Position numbers and translations under genes: made by a program. From Streptomyces venezuelae (GTDB lineage Bacteria; Actinomycetota; Actinomycetes; Streptomycetales; Streptomycetaceae), in the NCBI RefSeq assembly GCF_008642375.1, contig NZ_CP029194.1, positions 2,790,001 to 2,854,000 of the forward strand: DNA of 64,000 nucleotides. Direction: 5' to 3'. Positions within the stretch are counted from its first letter, which is position 1. Each line of letters starts with the position of its first letter. Of this stretch, positions 30,345 to 39,420 are shown one piece after another. The notes under the pieces were generated by a model. That model worked only from the letters and a program-made list of their open reading frames with translations. It ran no database searches and was not told where the DNA came from.

Positions 30345-31277
30345 TCAGGCCGGGCGTTTGCGTGTCGTCTTCTTGGCCTGTGTCGTCTTCTTTGTCGCCG
30401 TCGTCTTTTTCGCGGCCGCCTTCTTCGCCGTTGCCTTCTTCGCCGTCGCCTTCTTCGCCCTCGGCTTCAGCTCCGTCACCTCCGCGTCCTCCCCCCGCGC
30501 CTCCCTCGCCGCCCGCACGCTGTTCTCCAGGGCCGCCATCAGGTCGATGACCTGGCCGCCTCCGCCCTCCTCGCCCGGGGCCGGGGGTGCCACCGCCTCG
30601 CCGCCCTCGGCCTTGGCCGCGATCATCTCCTCCACCGCCGTGCGGTAGTCGTCGTGGAGGGTGCTCAGGTCGACCTCGCCGAGGGTTGCCATCAGGGCGT
30701 CCGCCAGGTCCAGTTCCGCCTCCCGTACCGTCACCGGCGTCTCCGGGGCCACACCCTCCGGTGCCCTGATCTCGTCCGGCCAGAGCAGGCCGTGCATCGC
30801 GATCACCTCGTCCACGACCCGGAGCATCCCGAGCCGCTCCCGGCCCCGCAGCGCGAACTTCGCCACCGCCACCTTGTCGCTGCGCTTGAGGGCTTCACGG
30901 AGCAGGGTGTAGGGCTTCGCGGCGGCTACGCCGTTCGCCGAGAGGTAGTACGCCGCCTCCATCTGGAGCGGGTCGATCTCCCCCGCCGGCACGAAGGCCA
31001 CGATCTCGATCGTCTTCGCCGTCGGGAGCGGCAGCGCGGCCAGGTCCTCGTCGGTGATCGGGATCATGGTCCCGTCGGCCTCCTCGTACGCCTTGCCGAT
31101 GTCCGCCGCGGCGACCTCCTCGCCGTCGAGCTCGCACACCTTCTTGTAGCGGACCCGGCCGCCGTCCTCGGTGTGGATCTGCCGGAACGAGACGGACCGG
31201 CTCTCGGTGGCGTTCACCAGCTTGATCGGGATGCTGACCAGCCCGAAGGAAATGGCGCCGTTCCAGATGGATCGCAC
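30345..31277 (-). CDS. ku: Non-homologous end-joining protein Ku
   Basis: Homodimeric ring that binds DNA double-strand ends and recruits ligase and polymerase. 310 aa. The Ku core starts at VRSIWNGAISFGLVSIPIKLVNATE and includes RIRYKK-like GGRVRYKKVCELDGEEV and LLREALKRSDKVAVAKFALRGRERL. After about residue 265 comes a long Lys/Ala/Thr tail (AKKATAKKATAKKAAAKK), as in actinobacterial Ku with extra DNA-binding tails. GTG at 31277 follows AGAGGAGAACC. It is divergent from the ligD genes, 51 bp apart. Confidence 0.96.
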   Translation of the reverse strand: MRSIWNGAISFGLVSIPIKLVNATESRSVSFRQIHTEDGGRVRYKKVCELDGEEVAAADIGKAYEEADGTMIPITDEDLAALPLPTAKTIEIVAFVPAGEIDPLQMEAAYYLSANGVAAAKPYTLLREALKRSDKVAVAKFALRGRERLGMLRVVDEVIAMHGLLWPDEIRAPEGVAPETPVTVREAELDLADALMATLGEVDLSTLHDDYRTAVEEMIAAKAEGGEAVAPPAPGEEGGGGQVIDLMAALENSVRAAREARGEDAEVTELKPRAKKATAKKATAKKAAAKKTTATKKTTQAKKTTRKRPA

Positions 31278-31328
31278 GGTTCTCCTCTTTCGCGGAGGAA
31301 TGTCAGGGAAACGTGGGATTCTCATCGT

Positions 31329-32225
31329 ATGACGCCCATCACAGAGGTGGAGGGGCGGCGCCTGGCGCTCAGCAACCTGGACAAGGTGCTCCACCCGCTC
31401 ACCGGGACGACCAAGGGCGAGGTGCTGCACTACTACGCCACCGTCGGGGCCGCGATCCTGCCGCATCTGCGCGATCGGCCCGTGTCTTTTCTGCGCTATC
31501 CCGACGGGCCGGACGGGCAGCTCTTCTTCACCAAGAATCCCCCGCCCGGCACACCCTCCTGGGTGAGCACCGCCCCCGTCCCCCGCTCCGAGGACCCGCG
31601 GGCGCGGCAGGTCGTGGTCCAGGACCTGGCCTCCCTGATGTGGGCCGCGAACCTCGTGGTCGAGTTCCACACTCCCCAGTGGCGGACCTCCTCCCCCGCC
31701 GTCGCCGACCGGCTCGTGTTCGACCTCGACCCCGGGCCGCCCGCCACGGTCGTCGACTGCTGCCGGGTCGCCCTGCACCTGCGCGAGCGGCTCGCCGCCG
31801 ACGGTCTGGAGGCCTTCGCCAAGACCTCCGGCTCCAAGGGGCTCCACCTGCTGGTCCCGGTCGTCCCGACACCCTCCGGGCAGGTCTCCGCGTACGCGAG
31901 ACAGCTCGCCGTCGAGGCCGAGGCGGAGCTGCCCCGGCTCGTCGTGCACCGGATGGCCCGCGCCCTGCGCCCCGGCAAGGTCTTCGTCGACCACAGCCAG
32001 AACGCCGCCGCCAAGACCACCGCCACCCCCTACACCCTGCGGGCCCGGGCCCTGCCCGCCGTCTCGGCGCCCGTCACCTGGGAGGAGGTCGCGGACTGCG
32101 CCGCCCCCGCGTCCGACCCGGAGAAGCTCGTCTTCCTCATGGACGACATCACGCCACGTCTGGAGCGGTACGGAGAGCTCCTCGCGCCTCTTTTCGCGCC
32201 CGAGCGCGCCGGAGGCCTGCCGTGA
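31329..32225 (+). CDS. LigD-type polymerase/primase domain protein
   Basis: Stand-alone archaeo-eukaryotic primase-fold NHEJ polymerase, 298 aa, that fills gaps at broken ends. N-terminus RRLALSNLDKVLHPLTG is the LigD-Pol signature. The metal-site Asp pair is in RLVFDLDPGP, followed by LKTSGSKG-type FAKTSGSKGLHLLVPV and the third acidic site VFVDHSQN. ATG at 31329 is unambiguous. It is translationally coupled to the ligase gene downstream. Confidence 0.93.
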   Translation: MTPITEVEGRRLALSNLDKVLHPLTGTTKGEVLHYYATVGAAILPHLRDRPVSFLRYPDGPDGQLFFTKNPPPGTPSWVSTAPVPRSEDPRARQVVVQDLASLMWAANLVVEFHTPQWRTSSPAVADRLVFDLDPGPPATVVDCCRVALHLRERLAADGLEAFAKTSGSKGLHLLVPVVPTPSGQVSAYARQLAVEAEAELPRLVVHRMARALRPGKVFVDHSQNAAAKTTATPYTLRARALPAVSAPVTWEEVADCAAPASDPEKLVFLMDDITPRLERYGELLAPLFAPERAGGLP

Positions 32226-33130
32226 ACGGGGGTGCGGGGGCGACGGAGGTGGTGCTGCTGCCGCCCGTCGACGTCATGCGCCCCCGGGCCGCCGACGAGA
32301 TCCCCGGGCAGGCGGAGCCGCCGCGGGAGCTCCAGTACTCCCTCAAGCTGGACGGCTTCCGCGCCCTCGCCTTCGTCCTCGCCGAAGGGAAGGTCGTCCT
32401 CCAGTCCCGCTCGCGCCGCGACCTCGCTCCCGAGTTCCCCGAGATCGCCGCTCACCTGCGCGATCAGCTGCCGCCCGGGATCGTGCTCGACGGCGAGCTG
32501 TGCGCCTACCGGGACGGGCGGCTCAGCTTCACCGACCTGCTCCGCTCGCACGGCGACCGGGTACGGGCCGGGGTGCCCGTCTCGTACATCGCCTTCGACC
32601 TCCTCGCCGTGCCGGGGCGGGACGTGCGCGCGCTGCCCCTCCGCGACCGGTGGGAGCTGCTCGGAGCAGCCCTGCAGGAGGCGGAACCTCCACTTCAGCG
32701 CGTCCTCGCCACCCTGGACGAGGAGACCGCCCGGGGCTGGTTCCGCGACCTGCGGGCCGCCGGCGTCGAGGGCATCGTGGCGAAGTCGCTCGGCTCGGCC
32801 TACCGGGCCGGCGGCACCTGGGCCTGGCGCAAGATCCGGCACGCCGACACGAGCGACGGTGTGCTCCTCGGTGTGACCGGCCCGCCCGAGCGGCCCCGTG
32901 ACCTGCTCGTACGGCTCCCCGACGGCCGTACCGTGACGACCTCGCCCCGGCTGACCCCCGCCCAGTCCCGACAGGTCGGCGCGCTGGTCGCCGACCGCGC
33001 CGGCGCCCTCGCCGAGGACCCGGAGCACGGGCCGGTGCGGTGGGTGGACCCGCCCCTTCCCGTCGAGCTCCGCCGGCTCGCGGGACGGCACGAGAACGTG
33101 GCCTTCGTCCGCGTCCGGTCGGAGGGGTGA
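32222..33130 (+). CDS. ATP-dependent DNA ligase, LigD ligase-domain type
   Basis: 302 aa. The adenylation motif KxDG appears as YSLKLDGFRAL, then motif III-like VLDGELCAY, motif IV EGIVAKSLGS and motif V WRKIRH. A short OB-fold domain follows. GTG at 32222 overlaps the polymerase stop by 4 bp (GTGA). The two domains that form one LigD in mycobacteria are separate genes here, and no 3'-phosphoesterase domain is adjacent. Confidence 0.93.
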   Translation: MNGGAGATEVVLLPPVDVMRPRAADEIPGQAEPPRELQYSLKLDGFRALAFVLAEGKVVLQSRSRRDLAPEFPEIAAHLRDQLPPGIVLDGELCAYRDGRLSFTDLLRSHGDRVRAGVPVSYIAFDLLAVPGRDVRALPLRDRWELLGAALQEAEPPLQRVLATLDEETARGWFRDLRAAGVEGIVAKSLGSAYRAGGTWAWRKIRHADTSDGVLLGVTGPPERPRDLLVRLPDGRTVTTSPRLTPAQSRQVGALVADRAGALAEDPEHGPVRWVDPPLPVELRRLAGRHENVAFVRVRSEG

Positions 33131-33318
33131 CGGGTGGGAAGCGAGGGGCATCCGGGTCGCCACCGAGAGCAACCACCCTGCTCCGCCCCGTACATGGCGG
33201 AAAGAGGCCGCAACCAGGCCTCCGCGCGCGGCTGGTGGCGTCGGCACGGCATTCTTCCCCTTCTTGTGGTGCACACTTGCTCACTGGTACAGCGCTCACG
33301 GGGGAAGGTGGCCTGGCA

Positions 33319-35529
33319 ATGCTGACGGGGATCGAGGAGGTCGACTGGGCCTCGCTGGGGCACGCCTACGGCCCCGCGGACGACGTGCCGGCACTGCTGC
33401 GCGGACTCGCCTCCGCCGATCCCTCCGAGCGCGAGACCGCCCTCGACGGCATGTACGGCGCCGTGCACCACCAGGGTGACGTCTACGACTCCACGCTCGC
33501 CTGCATCCCCTTCCTCATCGAGCTCGTCGCCGACCCCGCCGTCCAGGACCGGGGCGGCATCGTCGAGCTGCTCACCAGCATCGGCGGGATCGAGCTGGAC
33601 GACGACGAGGAACTGGACGAATTCGACCCGGACGACGAGGAGTTCATACCTGCCGCCAACTACGCGATGGCCGCGGCCGCCATCGCCGCCGGGGCCGACG
33701 TGTTCCTCGGGCTCGTCGGGGACCCCGACCCCGAGGTGCGGCTCGCCGCGCCCTGCGCGCTCGCCTCGCTGCACCCCGAGCCCGCGCACGTCCTGACCCT
33801 GCTGCGCGAGCGGCTCACCGTCGAGCGGGACACCGAGGTGCGGCTCGCCCTCGTGTCCTCCGTCGGGCGGATCGCCCTGCGGCACGCCTCGCTGCGCGCC
33901 GAGACCGTCGAGTGGCTCGACTGGCTCGCCCGCGCCGCGCAGGACCCCGGGCTCCGGCTCGCGTCCCTCGCCCAGCTCGCGCGCTGCGCGCCGAGCGAGA
34001 TCCCGGACGACATCGTGCGGTGGGTGACGGAGCTCCTGGAGGAGATCCGGACCGTCGCGCTCAGGGATGGGAACGGGAGCGGGAACGGAGGCGGAAGTGG
34101 GAGCGGAAGCGGGAGTGGGGCCGTCGGTCGGGACGAGGTCGGGGACGGGAGCGGAGTCGCGGGCGGTGGCTGCGCCGGGGCCGACGGCGGGTGGCCCGGT
34201 GTGCCCACGCTCGCCGGGCAGGTCCGCGAGATCCTGGAGGAGCACGTGGCCGGACGGCCCGCCCCCTGGACCGAGGAGCTGCTCCGGACCCTGCACGCCG
34301 CCCTCGACGACCGCGTCGACGACCGGATCGCACTGATCCTCGCCCAGCTGCGCAGCCCCGACCGGTGGCAGCGGTCCGACGCGATCTGGCTGTGCGGCGG
34401 TCTGATCCGGGTGTGGCGCGGGCGGTACGAGGAGATCGTCCGGCTCGTCGGCGCGCAGCTCCACGATCCGGAGCCGCGCCTCCGGGAGGCCGCCACCTCG
34501 TTCCTGGAGCGGCTCTTCGAGCTGGGCGGGCCCGCCGCCGACTCGCTCGCAGCCCGGCTGGCGGGCGACCCCGGGCTGCCGGGCTTCTCGCGGGACGGCT
34601 CCTGCGGGCTCGTCGGGCACTCCGGGCGGGACGGGGCGCTCCTCGCGCTGGCCCGTGCCGGGGACACCCGCGCGGTTCCGCTGCTCGCGCGCGCCCTGGA
34701 AGAGCCCGACGTGCGGCGCGAGCTGCTGTACGCCGTGGACGGCCTCGGGCCGGCCGCGGCGGGCCTCGCCCCGCTGCTGCGGCGCCGGCTCGCCGAGGTC
34801 GAGCTCGACGAGGGGCTCTTCGACCGTGCGGCGCCCCTGCTGTACGCCCTCGCGGCCGTACGCGGCGGGCAGGCCGTCCCCGAGGTGCTGCGGGTGCTGC
34901 GCGGTGCGCCGGAGCACCGGCGCGACTGGGTGCGGGAGGCGGCCCTGCGGACCCTGGCGGCCTTCGGCCCGGCCGCCCGGAAGGCCGTACCGGACATGCG
35001 CGGGCTGCTGACCGCCGACTCGGCAGCGGTGTCCTCGGCCGCGGCGCGGGCGCTGTGGGCCGCCGAGGGCGACCGGGGGGACGTCCTGCCGGCCCTGGAG
35101 CGGTGGCTGCGGCCGGGCTCCTCGGCCCCGGAGTGGTGTTGCGCGGCGCTGGCCCTGGGGGCGATCGGGCCTGCCGCGGCGGGTTCGGCGGCTGCCCTCC
35201 GGCCCGGTCTCGCCTCGCGGGACCTGTGGGTACGGGTCCGCAGCGCCTCGGCCCTGTGGCGGGTCTCCGGCCGCGCCGACCAGGCGCTCCCGGTGCTGCT
35301 CGCGGCCTGGGAGGAGAACCGGCACGCGCGCGTGGACATCGCGGAGTGCCTGGCGGAGATGGGCCCGGCGGCGTCGGAGGCCCAGCTCACGATCCTCACC
35401 GAGCTCACCCGCAGGCGCCGCCACAATGCCCGCGAGGGCGGCTCCGGGAGCCATGACATCCACCAGGACGAGAAGCTCCTGACCTTGTGCAGGGCGGCCC
35501 TGGCGCGGATGGAGCGGGGCGTGTTCTAG
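33319..35529 (+). CDS. HEAT-repeat (PBS lyase-type) scaffold protein
   Basis: 736 aa, mostly alpha-helical repeats with Asp-Pro/Glu-Val turns (DPDPEVRLAAPCALASL, LHDPEPRLREAATSFLERL, DLWVRVRSASALWRVSG). An acidic insert ELDDDEELDEFDPDDEEF lies near residue 95, and a Gly/Ser-rich linker of about 40 residues lies at 250-290. Probably a protein-protein scaffold; no catalytic motif is seen. ATG at 33319 follows GGGGAAGGTGG. The large open frames on the other strand across this gene are coding-bias shadows. Confidence 0.85.
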   Translation: MLTGIEEVDWASLGHAYGPADDVPALLRGLASADPSERETALDGMYGAVHHQGDVYDSTLACIPFLIELVADPAVQDRGGIVELLTSIGGIELDDDEELDEFDPDDEEFIPAANYAMAAAAIAAGADVFLGLVGDPDPEVRLAAPCALASLHPEPAHVLTLLRERLTVERDTEVRLALVSSVGRIALRHASLRAETVEWLDWLARAAQDPGLRLASLAQLARCAPSEIPDDIVRWVTELLEEIRTVALRDGNGSGNGGGSGSGSGSGAVGRDEVGDGSGVAGGGCAGADGGWPGVPTLAGQVREILEEHVAGRPAPWTEELLRTLHAALDDRVDDRIALILAQLRSPDRWQRSDAIWLCGGLIRVWRGRYEEIVRLVGAQLHDPEPRLREAATSFLERLFELGGPAADSLAARLAGDPGLPGFSRDGSCGLVGHSGRDGALLALARAGDTRAVPLLARALEEPDVRRELLYAVDGLGPAAAGLAPLLRRRLAEVELDEGLFDRAAPLLYALAAVRGGQAVPEVLRVLRGAPEHRRDWVREAALRTLAAFGPAARKAVPDMRGLLTADSAAVSSAAARALWAAEGDRGDVLPALERWLRPGSSAPEWCCAALALGAIGPAAAGSAAALRPGLASRDLWVRVRSASALWRVSGRADQALPVLLAAWEENRHARVDIAECLAEMGPAASEAQLTILTELTRRRRHNAREGGSGSHDIHQDEKLLTLCRAALARMERGVF

Positions 35530-35859
35530 AACGTCTTCCGGACTTTCCGGAACAGTCGGAACGGCCGGAACGGCCGGGGCCTCCGGAGCGTCCAAGACTT
35601 CTGGAACGGCCAGTGACTTTCCAGGGCTCCCCAGCGCTCCCCATGATTCCCATGATTCCCGGGACTTCCCAGGACTTCCCGGGGTGCTGCGGACCAGGGC
35701 GGGCTGAGGCGACTCAGCGGGTGAACAAAACGGGCGTCCCGTTGAATAAGGTCTGTGGGGAGACCCGTCAGACCCGTCAGACGTGTCAGACGTGTCAGAC
35801 CGGTCAGCCCCGTCAGACCGGTCAGCCCCGCCGTACCGCCGTCCGCCCCGAGGAGCCGT
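35530..35859 (+). repeat. Repeat-rich intergenic region with seven 9-bp tandem repeats
   Basis: No gene is credible here. The first half has degenerate repeats (GGAACGGCC twice, CATGATTCC twice, GGACTTCCC-like twice). From 35763 to 35825 there are seven 9-bp units, ACCCGTCAG with variants ACGTGTCAG, ACCGGTCAG and CCCCGTCAG. They end 34 bp before the lipoprotein start, in a promoter or leader position. Confidence 0.75.
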
Positions 35860-36669
35860 GTGAGACCGCACCGCGTGCAGCTCGTCGCCGCCCTCGGCCT
35901 GCTGTGCGCCCTCCTGCTCACCGGCTGCGGCAGCGGCGAGGGCGGGCTCAAGAGCGCAGGGCCCACGCCCACCGCCGTCGGACCCGTACGGCTCTGGCCC
36001 GACCTGCCGCCCGCCACCGATCCGCCGATCGACTACGGCGAGTCGGACACCCAGCGGGTCCCGGGCGTGAAGGTGCCGGACAACGACGTCCACACCGTCG
36101 CCCCCGCCGCCGTCGTCCTCGCCGAGGTGCGCGCGCACCCCGACACGTACTCCGGTGCCGACGGCCTGTACGAGCAGACCGCCCGGGCGATCGAGGCCTG
36201 CGGCACGAAGCCCGCCGGATGCCCCGTCCTGCGGCCGTACTACCACGACCTCACCGGCAACGGCCGGGACGAGCTGATCGTCGGGATCCGGATGCCCGAC
36301 CAGCAGGTCGGGGTGCGCGTCTACCTCGCCGAGAACGGCGGCCTCACCCGGATCATGTCCACCGTCGACCAGGTCATCAGTGTGGAGCTGGCCGGCCGCG
36401 ACCTGATCATGCGGGTGAGCTCGGCCGGCATTCCCGGGTACGAGTACCGCACCGCCTGGTCCTGGGACGAGCAGCAGCACAGCATGCTGCCCACCCGGGA
36501 CGAGATCATCCGGGTGAAGCCGCCCGGCACCGGGGCGGCGTCTCCCGTGCCGCCCGCACCCCGCCTCGTGAGCCCGACGCCCACGCCCGCGTCCACGTCC
36601 GGCGCCGTGCCGCCGGGCCCCGTACCCGTACCCAGCCCCGCCCCCCTCTCCCTGGAGCCCGGACCGTGA
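35860..36669 (+). CDS. Lipoprotein paired with a sensor kinase
   Basis: 269 aa. Signal peptide with lipobox LLTGC (LVAALGLLCALLLTGCGSG), so it is anchored outside the membrane. The mature part has PYYHDLTGNGRDELIVGIRMPD, a calcium-loop-like DxTGNGxDE motif, and a Pro/Ser/Thr-rich C-terminus. GTG at 35860 follows GAGGAG. Its stop overlaps the kinase start by 4 bp, so it is made with the kinase and probably modulates its sensing, by analogy with CseA-CseC (inference). Confidence 0.88.
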   Translation: MRPHRVQLVAALGLLCALLLTGCGSGEGGLKSAGPTPTAVGPVRLWPDLPPATDPPIDYGESDTQRVPGVKVPDNDVHTVAPAAVVLAEVRAHPDTYSGADGLYEQTARAIEACGTKPAGCPVLRPYYHDLTGNGRDELIVGIRMPDQQVGVRVYLAENGGLTRIMSTVDQVISVELAGRDLIMRVSSAGIPGYEYRTAWSWDEQQHSMLPTRDEIIRVKPPGTGAASPVPPAPRLVSPTPTPASTSGAVPPGPVPVPSPAPLSLEPGP

Positions 36670-37955
36670 AAGCGCCCCGGCTCCGGCTGCCCGCCTGGAC
36701 CGCGACCCTCACCTGGAAGGCCGCCGTCTTCATCGCGGTGATGTGCTGCGCCCTCGCCGCGCTCCTCGGCGTCCTCGTCCACGTCTCGGTGACCGGCCAG
36801 ACCGTGCACGACGCCCGCGAGAAGGCCCTCACCCGGCTCACCGAGGTCAGCCGCCTCTACGAGGCGGGCGAGCCGCTCCCCCGGTTCTCCGGCATCGACC
36901 CGGAGGGGCTCCCGGCCTCGCTGCGGGCGCTCGCCGCGCGGGGCGAGCACGGCACGATGGTCGCGGACCACGAGGGCCGGCCGACGATGTGGGCGGCGGG
37001 CCCCGCGGACGGCCGCGCACTCGCCGTCCGCGTCGACTACACGCAGAGCGCCGAGACGATCGACGCGCTCGACCGGTCGATCCTCGGCTCCTCCGTCCTG
37101 GCGATCGGCGCGACGCTGCTCGTCGGCGCCTTCGCCGTCACCCGGGTCACGCGCCGGCTGCACCTCACCGCCCAGGTGGCCCGCCGGATCAGCGCAGGGG
37201 ACCTGGACGCGCGCGTCAACGACCCCCGCACCGAGGACCCTTCGCGGCCCCAGGACGAGGTGGCGACGGTCTCCGGGGCGCTCGACACGATGGCCTCCTC
37301 GCTCCAGCGGAAGCTGCAGAGCGAGCAGCGGTTCACCGCCGATGTGGCGCACGAGCTGCGGACCCCGCTGACCGGGCTCTCGGCCGCCGCCGAACTGCTG
37401 CCGGACGGGCGGCCGTCGGAGCTCGTCCAGGACCGGGTGAAGGCCATGCGCGACCTCACCGAGGACCTCCTGGAGATCTCGCGGCTCGACGCCGGCAACG
37501 AGGCCGTGGACCTCGCGGTGCACGAGCTCGGCCCGCTCGCCGCGCGGGTGGTCCGCGCCTCGGGCACGCCGACGGAGGTGCGGCTCGTCCGGGATGTCAC
37601 GGTGGAGACGGACCGGCGACGCCTTGAGCGGGTCCTCGGCAATCTGATCGCCAACGCGCACAAGCACGGGGCCCCTCCGGTGGTGGTGACGGTCGACGGG
37701 CCGACGGTGACCGTGCGGGACCACGGCCCCGGCTATCCCGCCTACCTGCTGGCGTCGGGGCCGCAGCGGTTCCGTACCGAGAGCGGGGGCAAGGGACACG
37801 GGCTCGGGCTGACGATCGCCGTGGGGCAGGCGGAGGTGATCGGCGCGGAGCTCGTCTTCGCGAACGACGTGAGTGGCGGTGCCGTCGCCCGGCTGCGGCT
37901 GCCGGAGTACGTGCGCCTCGCCGACCCCGACCCCGACCCCGTACCTGAGGACTGA
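36666..37955 (+). CDS. Sensor histidine kinase without an adjacent response regulator
   Basis: 429 aa. First membrane span near AVFIAVMCCALAALLGVLVHV, an extracellular domain of about 110 residues, second span near SSVLAIGATLLVGAFAV, a HAMP linker (VTRRLHLTAQVARRISAGDLDARV), HisKA with phospho-His in DVAHELRTPLTGLSAAAEL, and HATPase with N-box NLIANAHKHG and G-box HGLGLTIAVG. GTG at 36666. No response regulator gene lies on either side; the next genes are cell-wall synthesis genes. Confidence 0.93.
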   Translation: MKAPRLRLPAWTATLTWKAAVFIAVMCCALAALLGVLVHVSVTGQTVHDAREKALTRLTEVSRLYEAGEPLPRFSGIDPEGLPASLRALAARGEHGTMVADHEGRPTMWAAGPADGRALAVRVDYTQSAETIDALDRSILGSSVLAIGATLLVGAFAVTRVTRRLHLTAQVARRISAGDLDARVNDPRTEDPSRPQDEVATVSGALDTMASSLQRKLQSEQRFTADVAHELRTPLTGLSAAAELLPDGRPSELVQDRVKAMRDLTEDLLEISRLDAGNEAVDLAVHELGPLAARVVRASGTPTEVRLVRDVTVETDRRRLERVLGNLIANAHKHGAPPVVVTVDGPTVTVRDHGPGYPAYLLASGPQRFRTESGGKGHGLGLTIAVGQAEVIGAELVFANDVSGGAVARLRLPEYVRLADPDPDPVPED

Positions 37956-38022
37956 ACAGCACCACACGGCACACCGTCACACAAAAGGGACATAGGGCAT
38001 ACCGCTTGCTACGTTGCGGACC

Positions 38023-39420
38023 ATGACCACTCCGCGCACGGACGCTCCCCCGCCCGGGGTACGCATCCCGAAGCGCCGCGGCGTGGAACTCTCCCTCCTC
38101 GTCTGCGCCGTCCTCATCTCCGTCTCCGGCTACGCCGCCGTCGGCCTCGCCCGCAGCGGCGCCGTACCGCCGGACGCCGCCCGCTACGGCGCCGGGCTCG
38201 GGCTGCTCGCGCTCGTCGCCCATCTCGCGGTCCGCTTCCGCGCCCCGTACGCCGATCCGCTGCTGCTGCCGATCGCGGTCCTGCTCAACGGCCTCGGCCT
38301 GGTGCTGATCTACCGCCTCGACCTGGAGACGCCGAACGACCAGGCCGCGGCGACGCAGCTCGTCTGGTCGACGCTCGGGGTCGCGCTCTTCATCGTGGTC
38401 GTCCTGCTGCTGCGCGACCACCGCACGCTCCAGGGGTACGCGTACGTCTCCGTGGCCGCCGCGCTCGCCCTGATGATCCTGCCGATCTTCTTCCCCGCCG
38501 TGAACGGAGCCAAGATCTGGATCAGGATCGGCGGGCTCTCCTTCCAGCCCGGCGAGTTCGCGAAGATCCTGCTCGCCGTCTTCTTCGCCGCGTACCTCGC
38601 CGCCAACCGCAACGCCCTCGCGTACACCGGCCGCCGGATCTGGAAGTTCCAGTTCCCCACGGGCCGGGTGCTCGGGCCGATCGTGGCGATCTGGCTGCTG
38701 AGCGTCGGCGTCCTCGTCCTGGAGCGCGACCTCGGCACCTCGCTGCTCTTCTTCGGGCTCTTCGTGATCATGCTGTACGTGGCGACCGGCCGGACCGGCT
38801 GGATCGCGGTCGGGCTCGTCCTGGCCTCCGCCGGGGCCTTCCTCGTCGGCTCGCTCGAACCGCACGTGCACAGCAGGGTGGAGGACTGGCTCGACCCCTT
38901 CGCCTCGATCCGGGCGGGCGAGGGACCGGGGCAGCTCGCGCAGTCGCTGTTCGCCTTCGCCGCCGGCGGGATGCTCGGCACGGGGCTCGGTCTCGGCCAT
39001 TCCGTCCTCATCGGCTTCGCCGTGAAGTCGGACTTCATCCTGGCGACGGCGGGCGAGGAGCTCGGGCTCGTCGGCCTCACCGCCCTCTTCCTGCTGTACG
39101 CGCTCCTCGTCGCCCGCGGCTACCGTGCCGGCCTCTCGCTGCGCGACCCCTTCGGGCGGCTGCTCGCGATCGGGCTCGCCTCGATCGTGGCGCTCCAGGT
39201 CTTCGTGATCGCGGGCGGGGTGATGGGGCTCATCCCGCTGACCGGCATGGCGATGCCGTTCCTGGCCCAGGGAGGTTCCTCGGTAGTCACCAACTGGGTG
39301 ATCGTGGCGCTCCTCATCCGGGTCAGCGACTCGGCCCGCGCGCCGCAGCCGGACTCCGCCGACACCGGGACCCTCGCCCCGGTCAGGGAGGACACGCCCT
39401 TCCGGGAGGGCGCATCGTGA
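38023..39420 (+). CDS. FtsW/RodA/SpoVE-family (SEDS) glycan polymerase
   Basis: 465 aa, about ten membrane spans. Family motifs: NGAKIWIRIGGLSFQPGEFAKI, and near the C-terminus ALQVFVIAGGVMGLIPLTGMAMPFLAQGGSS. SEDS proteins polymerise peptidoglycan from lipid II with a partner class B PBP, here the overlapping next gene. ATG at 38023 is chosen over an in-frame TTG three codons upstream. It lies outside the dcw cluster, so it is a paralogue rather than the main FtsW. Confidence 0.94.
   Translation: MTTPRTDAPPPGVRIPKRRGVELSLLVCAVLISVSGYAAVGLARSGAVPPDAARYGAGLGLLALVAHLAVRFRAPYADPLLLPIAVLLNGLGLVLIYRLDLETPNDQAAATQLVWSTLGVALFIVVVLLLRDHRTLQGYAYVSVAAALALMILPIFFPAVNGAKIWIRIGGLSFQPGEFAKILLAVFFAAYLAANRNALAYTGRRIWKFQFPTGRVLGPIVAIWLLSVGVLVLERDLGTSLLFFGLFVIMLYVATGRTGWIAVGLVLASAGAFLVGSLEPHVHSRVEDWLDPFASIRAGEGPGQLAQSLFAFAAGGMLGTGLGLGHSVLIGFAVKSDFILATAGEELGLVGLTALFLLYALLVARGYRAGLSLRDPFGRLLAIGLASIVALQVFVIAGGVMGLIPLTGMAMPFLAQGGSSVVTNWVIVALLIRVSDSARAPQPDSADTGTLAPVREDTPFREGAS

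Noticed and set aside
32800..36480. A 1226-codon minus-strand open frame antisense to the HEAT-repeat gene
   Set aside because: No domain is visible, and the composition is typical of the antisense of high-GC coding DNA; the plus-strand genes have ribosome sites and domain matches.
35860..37955. Assigning the lipoprotein/kinase pair as cseA-cseC
   Set aside because: No sigE or cseB is adjacent and the next genes are SEDS-PBP; similarity is only in architecture.
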